Assembly (NCBI GenBank): GCA_003056285.1
Contig: NDWU01000010.1
Coordinates: 1-54,454 of the forward strand
Source of the DNA: Candidatus Terraquivivens tikiterensis
GTDB lineage: Archaea; Thermoproteota; Nitrososphaeria_A; Caldarchaeales; Wolframiiraptoraceae
Length of the DNA: 54,454 nucleotides
Reading direction: 5' to 3'
Made by a program: the position numbers and the translations under genes. Of the stretch, positions 16,676 to 24,852 are shown piece by piece. The notes under the pieces are model-generated. The model had not been told where the DNA came from, did not search any database, and saw nothing but the letters and a program-made list of their open reading frames with translations. Position 1 is the stretch's first letter. Each line of letters opens with the position of its first letter.

Positions 16676-17320
16676 ATGATAAAGGGGGATATGTATCTGC
16701 AGAAGCAGAAGAAATACGAGGATTATGCTTATGTGTTGGACGTGGTCGAGGCAACGCTGCTCAGGAGCTCCGGCCGTCATGTAAATCTACACAAGGGCGA
16801 GCTGCTCCTCCAATTACTGGGCGAAGAATATTTCACCCTCCTGGAGGCCGCGATAAACGAGAACTACAGGCCGAGCGTAGGCATAAGACTCTATATAGGC
16901 AAAGACGTCCCGAGGAGCATACTTAGAATACTCGGACGCATAAGCTACGATGAGCTTACTGAGAATGCTAAGATCGAACTGGAGAACGTCGTGCAAAAGA
17001 TAGTTCAGACGAACGAGCAGAAATTCGTAAACTTCTTTAATACATGCACCCCAATATCTCCTAGGCTTCATGCGCTCGAGCTTATACCAAGCATAGGTAA
17101 AAAATCCATGCAAAAGATCCTGGAAGAAAGGGAGAAAAAACCCTTCGAATCTTTCAAGGACTTACATGAGAGGGGCGGGCTCGCCGACCCCGTAAAGGCT
17201 ATTACAAAAAGGATAATGGATGAGCTGACCGGTAAGGATAGCAGGTATTTTTTACTGGTTCGGGAGCCATCAGGGACAATGTCGGAAAAGTTCCCGAAAA
17301 AGGGAGGACCATCTGCTTAA
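16676..17320 (+). CDS. DUF655 family HhH nucleic-acid-binding protein
   Basis: A 214-residue member of the archaeal DUF655 family, normally encoded after rpoF and before the rRNA dimethylase gene ksgA. The N-terminal half is a beta-barrel-like domain (DYAYVLDVVEA, ETLLRSSGR-type spacing); residues about 135-170 (HALELIPSIGKKSMQKILEEREKKPFESF) form two helix-hairpin-helix units, pointing to RNA or DNA binding. The exact role is unknown; the context suggests rRNA handling. A ksgA gene does not follow here: the next 270 bp are a structured non-coding stretch. Confidence 0.88.
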   Translation: MIKGDMYLQKQKKYEDYAYVLDVVEATLLRSSGRHVNLHKGELLLQLLGEEYFTLLEAAINENYRPSVGIRLYIGKDVPRSILRILGRISYDELTENAKIELENVVQKIVQTNEQKFVNFFNTCTPISPRLHALELIPSIGKKSMQKILEEREKKPFESFKDLHERGGLADPVKAITKRIMDELTGKDSRYFLLVREPSGTMSEKFPKKGGPSA

Positions 17321-17321
17321 T

Positions 17322-17500
17322 ATGGGCATTGGCAATATAGGGTATGGAGGAATAGACGTTCCTTGATACTACACAGCCGGCCCACCGGTTCTTGGCTAAT
17401 GACGTGTCAACGAATCCGCATGCCCATCCGGCCTGGAGGTTCTTTCTGCTCTAGGGCATACAGGTCTAAACCGAGCGGCTTCCTGAAGAGGCCTGTCTTT
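17322..17500 (+). ncRNA. Candidate structured RNA after DUF655
   Basis: Starting one base after the DUF655 stop, ATGGGCAT (17322-17329) pairs perfectly with ATGCCCAT (17420-17427). Inside are a hairpin GTAT-GGAA/TTCC-ATAC (17342-17369) with a 3x3 internal loop, CCGG/CCGG around CCCA (17377-17388) and TGAC/GTCA (17400-17409). A further hairpin ACAGGTC/GGCCTGT spans 17460-17496. No reading frame occupies the gap, where other archaea have ksgA. With no TATA box in front it would be the 3' end of the pus10-DUF655 transcript or a processed RNA. Identity unknown. Confidence 0.35.
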
Positions 17501-17594
17501 GCTAAACGGACGTTACGCCTTCTCGTGGAATGTTGTAAGCTAAAACGAAGGTTAATTAGCGACCGAAGTTTTAAGATAGGCAAAGGGACTGTGG

Positions 17595-18110
17595 ATGAAA
17601 GCTAGAAACTACCGTAGAGCAGAGGGCATGCCGTACACAAGGGAGGAATACATCCACGGTGCACCCGAGCCGAGAATATCAAAGTACACGATGGGGACGT
17701 ATAAGGAAGACTACACGCACGAGCTAGAGCTCATAGCGCTGGAGGAGCTCCAGATTAGGGACACGGCCTTGGAGTCGGCCAGGGTGGCGATAGGAAAGAC
17801 CCTTACCGCCAAACTAGGAGAGAACTATTTCTTGGAACTCAAAGCCCACCCGCATATCGTCCTAAGGGAGAACAAGATGATCTTTGGGGCGCATGCGGAT
17901 AGGCTGCAGGAGGGGATGAGGAGGGCATTCGGAAAGCCCATAGGAAGGGCTGCAAGGCTAGAGCCTGGAAAGCCTGTCTTTAGGGTACTGGTCTACGAAA
18001 ACGGCGTTAATGCGGCTAAGGATGCCCTCGAGCTTGCATCGAAGAAGCTTCCTAAGAGCTACAGGATACTCGTCAAGAAGCTAGGAGAATTAAAGACGGT
18101 ATCGAGCTAA
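17595..18110 (+). CDS. rpl10e: Large-subunit ribosomal protein L10e/L16
   Basis: This 171-residue protein is the archaeal/eukaryotic L10e equivalent of bacterial L16, which sits by the tRNA acceptor arms in the large subunit. Visible family features are KARNYRRAEGMPYTREEYIHGAPEPRI at the N-terminus, the core FFLELKAHPHIVLRENKM and the loop GAHADRLQEGMRRAFGKPIGRAAR. Length is normal. The start at 17595 is ATG and matches the family. It stands apart from other ribosomal genes, as in many archaea. Confidence 0.95.
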   Translation: MKARNYRRAEGMPYTREEYIHGAPEPRISKYTMGTYKEDYTHELELIALEELQIRDTALESARVAIGKTLTAKLGENYFLELKAHPHIVLRENKMIFGAHADRLQEGMRRAFGKPIGRAARLEPGKPVFRVLVYENGVNAAKDALELASKKLPKSYRILVKKLGELKTVSS

Positions 18111-18112
18111 AT

Positions 18113-18140
18113 GCTTATAAACTAATTTACTCTAATTAGT
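18113..18140 (+). promoter_or_regulatory. ppsA promoter with operator-like inverted repeat
   Basis: GCTTATAAA (18113-18121) is a TATA box about 30 bp before the ppsA start. The perfect inverted repeat ACTAATT-(6)-AATTAGT (18121-18140) begins at its last base and runs to the expected transcription start, a position where a bound repressor would block polymerase in archaea. The repeat is AT-rich, so chance is possible, but the 7+7 match and the placement are suggestive. The regulator is unknown. Confidence 0.5.
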
Positions 18141-18151
18141 AAGAAAGAAAA

Positions 18152-20530
18152 ATGAGAGAGAACGTGCTTACGCTCGAGCTGGAAGCAGTAAACAAGGATG
18201 ACGTACCTCTCGTTGGGGGCAAGGGTGCAAACTTAGGTGAGATGTTAAGACTGGGCATACCGGTACCGCCTGGTTTTGTTGTAACAGCGTTTGCATACAA
18301 GTACTTCATAGAAAAAGTCGGCATCGTTGATCAAATACGTAAACTCCTAAATGAGATAAACTATTCAAACCCTGACTCTGTGGAGGAGAAAACTAGAGAG
18401 ATAAGGGAGCTCGTATTAAAGCAAGAAATCCCAAAGGAGTTGGAGGCAGAAATAAGGATTGCGTACAATAAGCTCGCCGAGAAAATCGGCATGGTCGACC
18501 CCCCAGTGGCCGTAAGGTCGAGTGCGACCGCCGAAGACCTATCGTCGGCAAGCTTCGCCGGACAGCAGGAGACCTACCTAAACGTCAGGGGTGAGAGGCA
18601 GATTCTGGAGAGCATTAAGAAGTGCTGGGCGAGCTTGTTCACGGCTAGGGCGACGTTTTACAGGCACGAGAAAGGTTTTGACCACATGAGCGTATACCTC
18701 TCCGTTGTCGTTCAGAAGATGGTAAATGCAAAGGCTTCTGGCGTTATGTTCACGCTACATCCAGTCACGGGTGACAGGTCGAAGATAGTCATAGAGGCCA
18801 ACTGGGGGCTTGGTGAGTCTGTCGTCAGCGGGGAGGCCACGCCCGATGTTTACGTCGTAGACAAAAAGACGTTGAAGATAGTTGAAAAGAAGATAGCAAG
18901 GAAAACGGTCGAGGTCGCTTACAGCATGAAGGGCGGTACGGAGAGGCGCGAGGTGCCGCTCTCGAAGCAGAACGTACCATGTCTGACGGATGAGGAGATA
19001 TACAGGCTCGCCGAGCTCGCTATCCGTATCGAGGAGCATTACGGTATGCCTCAGGACATAGAGTGGAGCATAGACATGGACGTACCATTCCCTTACAACG
19101 TGTTCATCGTCCAATCCAGACCCGAGACTGTATGGACCCAGAAGGCTGTTGCGGAAGCCCCTGCCCCGTCGGGGAATGCGATAACGGTCGCCAGGAAAGT
19201 TGTCACGAAGGGGTTGCCAGCGAGTCCCGGCGTTGCCATAGGAACCGCTAGAGTGATCTTAGACGTGAAGAACATAGGACAGATGAGAAAGGGTGACATA
19301 CTGGTTACACGGATGACGTCGCCCGATTGGGTTCCAGCGATGCGTATAGCCTCGGCGATAGTTACATCTGAGGGTGGGATGACTTGTCACGCCGCCATAG
19401 TCTCTAGGGAGCTTGGGATACCCTGTATCGTAGGGACGGGTGATGCAACCGAACGCATGCTCGACGGGCAAATCTATACTGTCGATGCAAAATCCGGCGT
19501 GGTGTACGAGGGTGCCGTAGAGGAGTTGGTGGCTAAACAACCGACGCCTACGCCAGCCCCTTCTGGCGTAGCCGCACCGTCTGTTAGCATACCAGTCACG
19601 GCCACGAAGATCATGATGAACCTCGGCGTTCCAGAAAAGATAGACGACTACGTAGACCTTCCATTCGATGGAATAGGCTTGATGCGCATAGAGTTCATAC
19701 TGGCCTCGTACATAGGCGAGCACCCGAACTACCTCATCGAGATAGGGCAACCAGAGAAGTTCGTAGATAAGTTGGCGGAGGGCATCGTGAAGGTCGCTAG
19801 GGCGATACAGCCAAGGCCTGTCGTGGTAAGGTTCTCGGACTTCAAGACGAACGAGTACAGGCAGCTGAAGGGCGGGGAGAAGTACGAGGTAGAGGAGGCA
19901 AACCCGATGATGGGATGGAGGGGCGCGGCCAGATACATTAGCAAAGAATACGAAAAGGCGTTCAGGCTAGAGTGCAGGGCCATCAAAAAAGTTAGGGAGG
20001 AGTGGGGCTTAAAGAACGTTTGGGTCATGATACCGATGGCCAGGACCGTATGGGAGATAAGGAGGGTCCTGGAGATAATGAGGGAGGAGGGCCTCGAAAG
20101 GGGAAGGGACTTCAAGGTTTGGCTTATGGCAGAAGTCCCGAGTACCATACTCATGGCAGACGAGTTCAGCAAGTTGTGCGACGGTTTCAGCATAGGCTCC
20201 AACGACCTTACGCAGTTCATTTTGGCGACGGATAGGGATTCTGCCATACTGCCCAGCATAGATGCCAGGTACTTCGACGAGAGGGACCCGGCCATCCTAA
20301 GAGCCATAGAGCACCTGATAAGGGTTGCGCACGAGAACGGCGTAACGGTCTCTATCTGCGGACAGGCACCTAGCGTTTACCCAGAGTTCACGGAGTTCCT
20401 CGTCAGGTGCGGTATAGATTCGATAAGCGTTAACCCGGACATGGTTGTCAAGACAAAGCAACTCGTTGCCAGCATAGAGCAGAAAATAATCTTAGAAAAG
20501 CTAAGCGAGCTGACGAAATCTAAAAACTGA
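18152..20530 (+). CDS. ppsA: Phosphoenolpyruvate synthase
   Basis: PpsA (pyruvate, water dikinase) makes PEP from pyruvate and ATP, the entry to gluconeogenesis, and in some hyperthermophiles runs toward pyruvate. The N-terminal ATP-grasp domain (1-335) has [11 protein letters not shown] and [10 protein letters not shown]. The swivelling domain carries the phosphorylated His413 in [15 protein letters not shown]. The C-terminal barrel binds PEP with [14 protein letters not shown] and the proton-donor Cys in ICGQAPS. At 792 residues it is full length. A Pro/Ala-rich linker (about 463-482) joins the swivel to the barrel. Single-gene transcript with a likely repressor site at its start. Confidence 0.96.
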   Translation: MRENVLTLELEAVNKDDVPLVGGKGANLGEMLRLGIPVPPGFVVTAFAYKYFIEKVGIVDQIRKLLNEINYSNPDSVEEKTREIRELVLKQEIPKELEAEIRIAYNKLAEKIGMVDPPVAVRSSATAEDLSSASFAGQQETYLNVRGERQILESIKKCWASLFTARATFYRHEKGFDHMSVYLSVVVQKMVNAKASGVMFTLHPVTGDRSKIVIEANWGLGESVVSGEATPDVYVVDKKTLKIVEKKIARKTVEVAYSMKGGTERREVPLSKQNVPCLTDEEIYRLAELAIRIEEHYGMPQDIEWSIDMDVPFPYNVFIVQSRPETVWTQKAVAEAPAPSGNAITVARKVVTKGLPASPGVAIGTARVILDVKNIGQMRKGDILVTRMTSPDWVPAMRIASAIVTSEGGMTCHAAIVSRELGIPCIVGTGDATERMLDGQIYTVDAKSGVVYEGAVEELVAKQPTPTPAPSGVAAPSVSIPVTATKIMMNLGVPEKIDDYVDLPFDGIGLMRIEFILASYIGEHPNYLIEIGQPEKFVDKLAEGIVKVARAIQPRPVVVRFSDFKTNEYRQLKGGEKYEVEEANPMMGWRGAARYISKEYEKAFRLECRAIKKVREEWGLKNVWVMIPMARTVWEIRRVLEIMREEGLERGRDFKVWLMAEVPSTILMADEFSKLCDGFSIGSNDLTQFILATDRDSAILPSIDARYFDERDPAILRAIEHLIRVAHENGVTVSICGQAPSVYPEFTEFLVRCGIDSISVNPDMVVKTKQLVASIEQKIILEKLSELTKSKN

Positions 20531-20689
20531 TTTAGGCCTATATGTCGGATTTTTCCTACGCCATGCCTATGAGGGCGTAAGAGGGTTTCTATTCATGAAA
20601 AGGGAGAAGGGCCTCCGATTGCTCGGCATGCTTCTATCCCTAAATCTTTCCGGAGAACTTGGGATCGGATACGAATAACGATAGGAGCG

Positions 20690-20880
20690 TAACGGCTTGT
20701 TTAAACACCGTGGGCGGGAATCACACCATACTGTTACTTTTGGTGTAGGCTGGGCGGCCCGAAGTTATGCTCGCGGAGACTGGGCTTCCGTAACCTGCGT
20801 TCTGGATGTGCAGGACCAGGTCAGGTCGCTGAAGCAGGAAGCCCACTGGCTTATGGCCGTGGGCAGCTCGCACACGCTAA
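20690..20880 (+). ncRNA. Candidate structured RNA, SRP S-domain-like
   Basis: The gap 20531-20920 has no gene. Its second half folds well: TGGGCTTCC (20781-20789) pairs with GGAAGCCCA (20837-20845). Between them sit a hairpin CCTGC/GCAGG (20794-20814) and then ACCAGGTCAGGTC (20815-20827) followed by AAGCAG (20832-20837). That order recalls SRP helix 5, helix 6, helix 8, and CAGGTC...AGCAG is shared with SRP helix 8, but the GGAA tetraloop is missing and the RNA would be short. GTTTAAAC near 20699-20706 could be its TATA box. A further hairpin is at 20841-20864. In the first half, 20531-20690, I see nothing. Confidence 0.3.
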
Positions 20881-20920
20881 AAAGGATAATGCCCTAAGGA
20901 TCTGCCAAGGTTAAGATCGC

Positions 20921-21343
20921 TTGACATCAAAAAATAGCATCCGAGGGGTTGCAGAGGTCAAGGTTTACGTCGACGGTGCGTCCAGGGGCAACCCTGGGCC
21001 AGCCGGTATCGGCGTGGTCCTCAGGTTTAACTCGGAGACGGTACGTTTCAAGAAGTTCGTCGGAAATAGGACGAACAACGAGGCCGAGTATTTGGCGCTC
21101 TTGGAGGGTTTAAAGCTAGCCGTAAAGATCAACGCCAAGAAAGTAAGGGTTTTCTCCGACAGCGAGCTGATGGTGAAGCAGCTCAGGGGCGAGTTTGAAG
21201 TCAAGGAAGCGAGGCTCAGCAAGCTTTACTCCGAGGTAAAGGAGCTGGAGAGGCTCCTGGATGTCGATTATTTTTACATCCCCAGAGAATTAAACAAGCT
21301 GGCCGATAAGCTCGCCAACGAGGCAATAGATGAAAACCGTTAA
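20921..21343 (+). CDS. rnhA: Ribonuclease HI
   Basis: RNase HI cuts the RNA strand of RNA-DNA hybrids such as R-loops and primers. The DEDD catalytic set is visible: Asp in VYVDGASRGNPG, Glu in NNEAEY, Asp in SDSELMVKQL and the last Asp in LADKLANEA. The 140-residue length matches the archaeal/Sulfolobus-type enzyme without the basic handle region. The start is TTG at 20921, with TATA-like CTAAAAAGG about 40 bp upstream. It stands alone on the plus strand before the disulfide oxidoreductase. Confidence 0.92.
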   Translation: MTSKNSIRGVAEVKVYVDGASRGNPGPAGIGVVLRFNSETVRFKKFVGNRTNNEAEYLALLEGLKLAVKINAKKVRVFSDSELMVKQLRGEFEVKEARLSKLYSEVKELERLLDVDYFYIPRELNKLADKLANEAIDENR

Positions 21344-21373
21344 GCTTATAAATTCTGCACGCATTAAAAATGC

Positions 21374-22045
21374 TTGATGCCAATCCTGAAAGAAAAAGAG
21401 AAAAAAATTGTTGCAGAAAAGCTTGGCAGAAATATGGAGAACGAAGTAAAGCTCGTTGTGTTTACGCAAGACTTTGAGTGCGAATACTGTGCCACAAACA
21501 GGGAATTGATGGAGGATTTGGCATCCCTCTCTGATAAGATAAGGCTTGAAGTTTTTGACTTCGAAAAGGATTACGAGAAGGCTCAAAGATGGGGTATCGA
21601 CAAGATACCCGCGACTGCAGTATTCGGTACCCGCGAGTACGGTATAAGGTTCTTCGGCCTGCCTACGGGTTACGAGTTTCCGGCTTTCCTGGATACCATA
21701 GTGGATGCATCAAGGGGGACGACGAATCTTCAACCTGCGACAAAAGAGAAGATCAAGGGCGTGAAAGAGCCAGTACACATTCAGGTATTCGTAACGCCTA
21801 CGTGCCCGTACTGTCCTAGAGCCGTAAGGGTTGCGCATCAGCTGGCTGTCGAGAACGAGTTCATAAAGGCGGACATGATAGACGCTATCGAATTCCCCCA
21901 GCTTGCGAACAAATACGACGTCATGGCGGTTCCTAAGATAGTAATAAACGACGTTCTTTCATTCGAGGGTGCCTTACCAGAGCCTCACTTCGTTGAGTAC
22001 ATCCTTTTGGCGATTAAGCCTGACAGGACCATAAGCTACAGGTGA
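21374..22045 (+). CDS. Protein disulfide oxidoreductase (PDO), glutaredoxin-like
   Basis: PDO is the two-domain thioredoxin-fold protein of thermophilic archaea that forms, reduces and shuffles intracellular protein disulfides. Each half is a thioredoxin unit with its own active site: CEYC near residue 36 and CPYC near residue 143, the latter matching the C-terminal CPYC of characterised PDOs. The 223-residue length is typical. GCTTATAAAT (21344-21353) is a TATA box about 26 bp before the TTG at 21374, so the mRNA is probably leaderless; ATG at 21377 directly follows. There is no signal peptide, which agrees with a cytosolic role. Confidence 0.92.
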   Translation: MMPILKEKEKKIVAEKLGRNMENEVKLVVFTQDFECEYCATNRELMEDLASLSDKIRLEVFDFEKDYEKAQRWGIDKIPATAVFGTREYGIRFFGLPTGYEFPAFLDTIVDASRGTTNLQPATKEKIKGVKEPVHIQVFVTPTCPYCPRAVRVAHQLAVENEFIKADMIDAIEFPQLANKYDVMAVPKIVINDVLSFEGALPEPHFVEYILLAIKPDRTISYR

Positions 22046-22926
22046 ACCGGAAAGTAAACGTCGAGGACCATGCTCGTGAATAGCACGGCCAGGTAAGGGC
22101 TTGACGTCTTGAACACCAACCACGTCTTCTTAGGATCCGGTCGGATAACGAGCGAGAAGTTGAGGGCTAAGATCCCTATGCCGAAAACGGATGCTGTCGC
22201 TGCATATATTCCTCTAAAAATGCCCATAAGAGCCGGTAGTATGCTGAAGACGACCATCAAGACGCTGGTTGACGCTATGCACCTTATGGCGGCCCTTTCG
22301 GGCACGACTACTGGGAGCATGGGAACCCTTACCCTTGCGTAGTCCTCCTTGTACCTTAGCGCGAGGCTCCAAATGTGCGTAGGTATCCATAGGACGACGA
22401 GCGCGGCTATTAACAAGCCGAGCGCGATGTTTTCTGTCGTAGCCGCTGAGTAGCCTATCATCGCGGGCGCGCCTCCGGAGAAACCGCCGGCTATTATGTT
22501 GATCGGATTTCGACGCTTTAGCCACTTGCTGTAAACCAGGATGTTGTCAAGAAGCCCAAAGACCATTAGGCCGAAGCACAGCGGGTTGAGCATTATGGAC
22601 GTGGAAAGGCCTAACGCAGAAAGGCCGAGCCCTAGGTAGAGCGCCTTTTCGGCTGGCCTTATCCTACCGGACGGCAGAGGCCTCATCTTGGTCCTATCCA
22701 TCAAAGCGTCGATATCCCTGTCTATGTAGCACGTGATTGCGTTGGCTCCGGCCGAGCCGAAAGCTATTGCCAAAGTCGCTAGCGTGACAACGCACCAATC
22801 TACGCTCTTTCCGTGCATTCCGAAACCGACTATCGCGCTGCAGAACCCAGTGAAGGTTAGGAGAAACCATGTTCGTGGTTTTGTAACTTGCCAATAACTC
22901 ACTAGGGCTGACCACGTCCCATCCAA
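22036..22926 (-). CDS. ctaB: Heme O synthase (protoheme IX farnesyltransferase)
   Basis: This UbiA-family membrane enzyme attaches farnesyl to heme b to make heme O for haem-copper terminal oxidases, which suggests oxygen respiration. The signature NAITCYIDRDIDALMDRTKMRPLPSG holds the NxxxDxxxD site for the prenyl diphosphate; a second Asp-containing loop follows near LALRYKEDYARVRVPMLP. About nine hydrophobic segments span 296 residues, the normal length. The end overlaps the convergent PDO gene by 10 bp. Oxidase genes are not in this window. The 130-bp region upstream is shared with the divergent dehydrogenase gene. Confidence 0.92.
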   Translation of the reverse strand: MDGTWSALVSYWQVTKPRTWFLLTFTGFCSAIVGFGMHGKSVDWCVVTLATLAIAFGSAGANAITCYIDRDIDALMDRTKMRPLPSGRIRPAEKALYLGLGLSALGLSTSIMLNPLCFGLMVFGLLDNILVYSKWLKRRNPINIIAGGFSGGAPAMIGYSAATTENIALGLLIAALVVLWIPTHIWSLALRYKEDYARVRVPMLPVVVPERAAIRCIASTSVLMVVFSILPALMGIFRGIYAATASVFGIGILALNFSLVIRPDPKKTWLVFKTSSPYLAVLFTSMVLDVYFPVHL

Positions 22927-23025
22927 TCCGTCTCACCAAATTTTTGTCTATCTATGTCTTCACAAGTTTGCTATAAGCTCGTAATAAATTTATCAAAAAC
23001 TAACGAAAAAAGAAAACCTAAAAGC

Positions 23026-23047
23026 TTTTTAAAACCGACCGTCGGTT
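23026..23047 (+). promoter_or_regulatory. Dehydrogenase promoter with 15-bp palindromic operator
   Basis: TTTTTAAAA (23026-23034) is a TATA box about 27 bp before the ATG at 23056. The perfect palindrome AACCGAC-C-GTCGGTT (23033-23047) overlaps its end and fills the space to the expected transcription start. A GC-containing 7+1+7 perfect repeat in this place is a strong candidate for a repressor binding site, perhaps responding to the amine substrate of the downstream enzyme. The regulator cannot be named. Confidence 0.6.
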
Positions 23048-23055
23048 CTAAGAGC

Positions 23056-24852
23056 ATGACGAATTTACGCGTTAAAGAGCCGGGGGTAGCTCGTAAGGGA
23101 GAAGCAGTATCCATTAACGTTGACGGTGCAATCGTGGAAGGGTTTACTTCAGAGCCCGTGAGCGTGGTGTTGTATGCTAACGGGATCAGGTCTTTCGATA
23201 GGAGCAAAAAGCTGTACAGACCTCGTGGGTTCTTCAGCCTACACCCGCAGGCCAGAACGGCTACTGTAATCGTGAACGGCATACCGGCCGTTAACCCATC
23301 CGAAATATATCCGACAGACGGGATGAAGGTTCGTACGCAGCAGAGGAGGCCCCTGTTCATTCGCTTCTTCGAGTCTATGGTAGATACGAGCCTGCTCCAT
23401 AAGCCAATCGTAAGGAACAGGCTAGTCTGGCCCATAGCCCTCAAGCTCATCGGAAAAAGCATCAACAACCCAGAACCGGTCGAATACGAAGTAAAGCATG
23501 GAGCATCCACTGTCGTGGAAAATGCTGACCTGGTAGTGGTTGGCGGTGGTGTGGCAGGGCTTTCGGCGGCCGTCGAGGCAAGAAAGTACGGCCTTGAGGT
23601 TCTCCAGATAGACGACGGCCTTGAACCCGGCGGTGAGATGTTATGCGACGAATTGGAGCCGCCTGGCATGTCCGAGCCAGGCTACGTATTCGTAAGGAGA
23701 CTTAGGGAAAAAGCCGTCGAGCTTGGCGTGAAGACCCTCCCAAAAACCACCCTTGTCGGATTCTTCGAAGACGCCGTGCTAGCCTTCTCGCCCTATCCGC
23801 TCGGCAGCGGAACTTCCTACGTGATATCTGCTAAGGCGTACGTTTGCGCAACGGGATCCGTAGATTTACCGTGCATATTCGCCAACAACGACCTACCGGG
23901 AATAATGGACGCTTCATCTGCGATTAGGATGCTCACGCTGCACGGCGTAGTTGCAGGAAGGAACGTTGCGATACTGGGAGCCACGGAGCGTGGCTTAAGG
24001 GTGGCAGAGCACCTTAGGAGGCATGCCGTCAACACCATCATCCTCGACAAGTCAAAAAGCAGCTCCGGCAAACATGACATCATAGGTGGCGTGAGGGAAG
24101 TCATCGCCGTAGGAAAAAATAGGCTTACAGCCATCGAGGTGAGGTGTGAAGGCGAGAGCCTTAGGTTGAACGTCGACTGCGTAGTTTGTGCGGCCTCCGT
24201 AAACCCAGACGTAAAGGTTCCTGCCCAAGCGGGCGCCAGGGTAGCTTACTTTAAGGGGCTCGGCTTCGTACCGGTCCACGATTGCTTCATGAGGACGAAG
24301 AAGGACGGCCTTTTCGTCGCTGGGGGTGCCTCTGGATCGCCCTACGGTGTCCTACACGCGATCGAGGGGAGGATAGCGGGACTTTCTGCCGCCGTTGCCT
24401 TGAACAAGACCGGTGCTGAGTCGGATCGGGAAGTGCTCGTGAAGGAATACAGGTCGGTACTCAAAAAGCTCGGCATAAGCGACATTAAGGAGAGCGTGTT
24501 TAAGTCTTTTGAGACAGACTCCTTACCGGAAGAAAAAATATCCGAGCCGCCTACTTTGTTCTGCATGGAACCCAGAAGGGATGCCTTCGTTTGCTTTTGC
24601 GAAGACATAAGGTTATGGGACCTATACCGTTCCGTAACCGTTTACGGCTTCACCAGCCTCGAGAAAGTTAAGCGGAGTACAGGAGTCGGCACGGCGAGGT
24701 GCCAGGGTAGGCTCTGCCTCGTTAACTCCGCGCTCTATGTAGCGTACGTCGCCGGCCTGAGCCCTAACTCGGTCGGCATAGCGAGGCAAAGGCCGCTTAC
24801 ACTATCCATGCCCATTAACGTACTGGCCGCGATAGGTGTGGGCGGAAATTGA
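23056..24852 (+). CDS. Amine dehydrogenase, SoxA/HcnB-like FAD subunit
   Basis: A NAD(P)/FAD Rossmann protein of the family that includes sarcosine oxidase alpha, HcnB and opine/proline dehydrogenase subunits. The N-terminal 100 residues resemble the Fer2_4 domain (YRPRGFFSLHPQ...VNGIPAVNP) but lack its cluster cysteines. The FAD site DLVVVGGGVAGLSAAVEA comes next, then a second Rossmann segment NVAILGATERGLRVAEHL. The C-terminal CFCED with TGVGTARCQGRLC is a BFD-like [2Fe-2S] site. The frame is open from 22954, but ATG 23056 is preferred because of the TATA box and because homology begins there. It overlaps the next gene by 4 bp, forming a two-subunit enzyme. Substrate unknown. Confidence 0.82.
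   Translation: MTNLRVKEPGVARKGEAVSINVDGAIVEGFTSEPVSVVLYANGIRSFDRSKKLYRPRGFFSLHPQARTATVIVNGIPAVNPSEIYPTDGMKVRTQQRRPLFIRFFESMVDTSLLHKPIVRNRLVWPIALKLIGKSINNPEPVEYEVKHGASTVVENADLVVVGGGVAGLSAAVEARKYGLEVLQIDDGLEPGGEMLCDELEPPGMSEPGYVFVRRLREKAVELGVKTLPKTTLVGFFEDAVLAFSPYPLGSGTSYVISAKAYVCATGSVDLPCIFANNDLPGIMDASSAIRMLTLHGVVAGRNVAILGATERGLRVAEHLRRHAVNTIILDKSKSSSGKHDIIGGVREVIAVGKNRLTAIEVRCEGESLRLNVDCVVCAASVNPDVKVPAQAGARVAYFKGLGFVPVHDCFMRTKKDGLFVAGGASGSPYGVLHAIEGRIAGLSAAVALNKTGAESDREVLVKEYRSVLKKLGISDIKESVFKSFETDSLPEEKISEPPTLFCMEPRRDAFVCFCEDIRLWDLYRSVTVYGFTSLEKVKRSTGVGTARCQGRLCLVNSALYVAYVAGLSPNSVGIARQRPLTLSMPINVLAAIGVGGN

Noticed and set aside
20781-20845. A tRNA with acceptor stem GGGCTTC/GAAGCCC
   Set aside because: No T-loop (TTCRA) or D-loop sequence is present on either strand.
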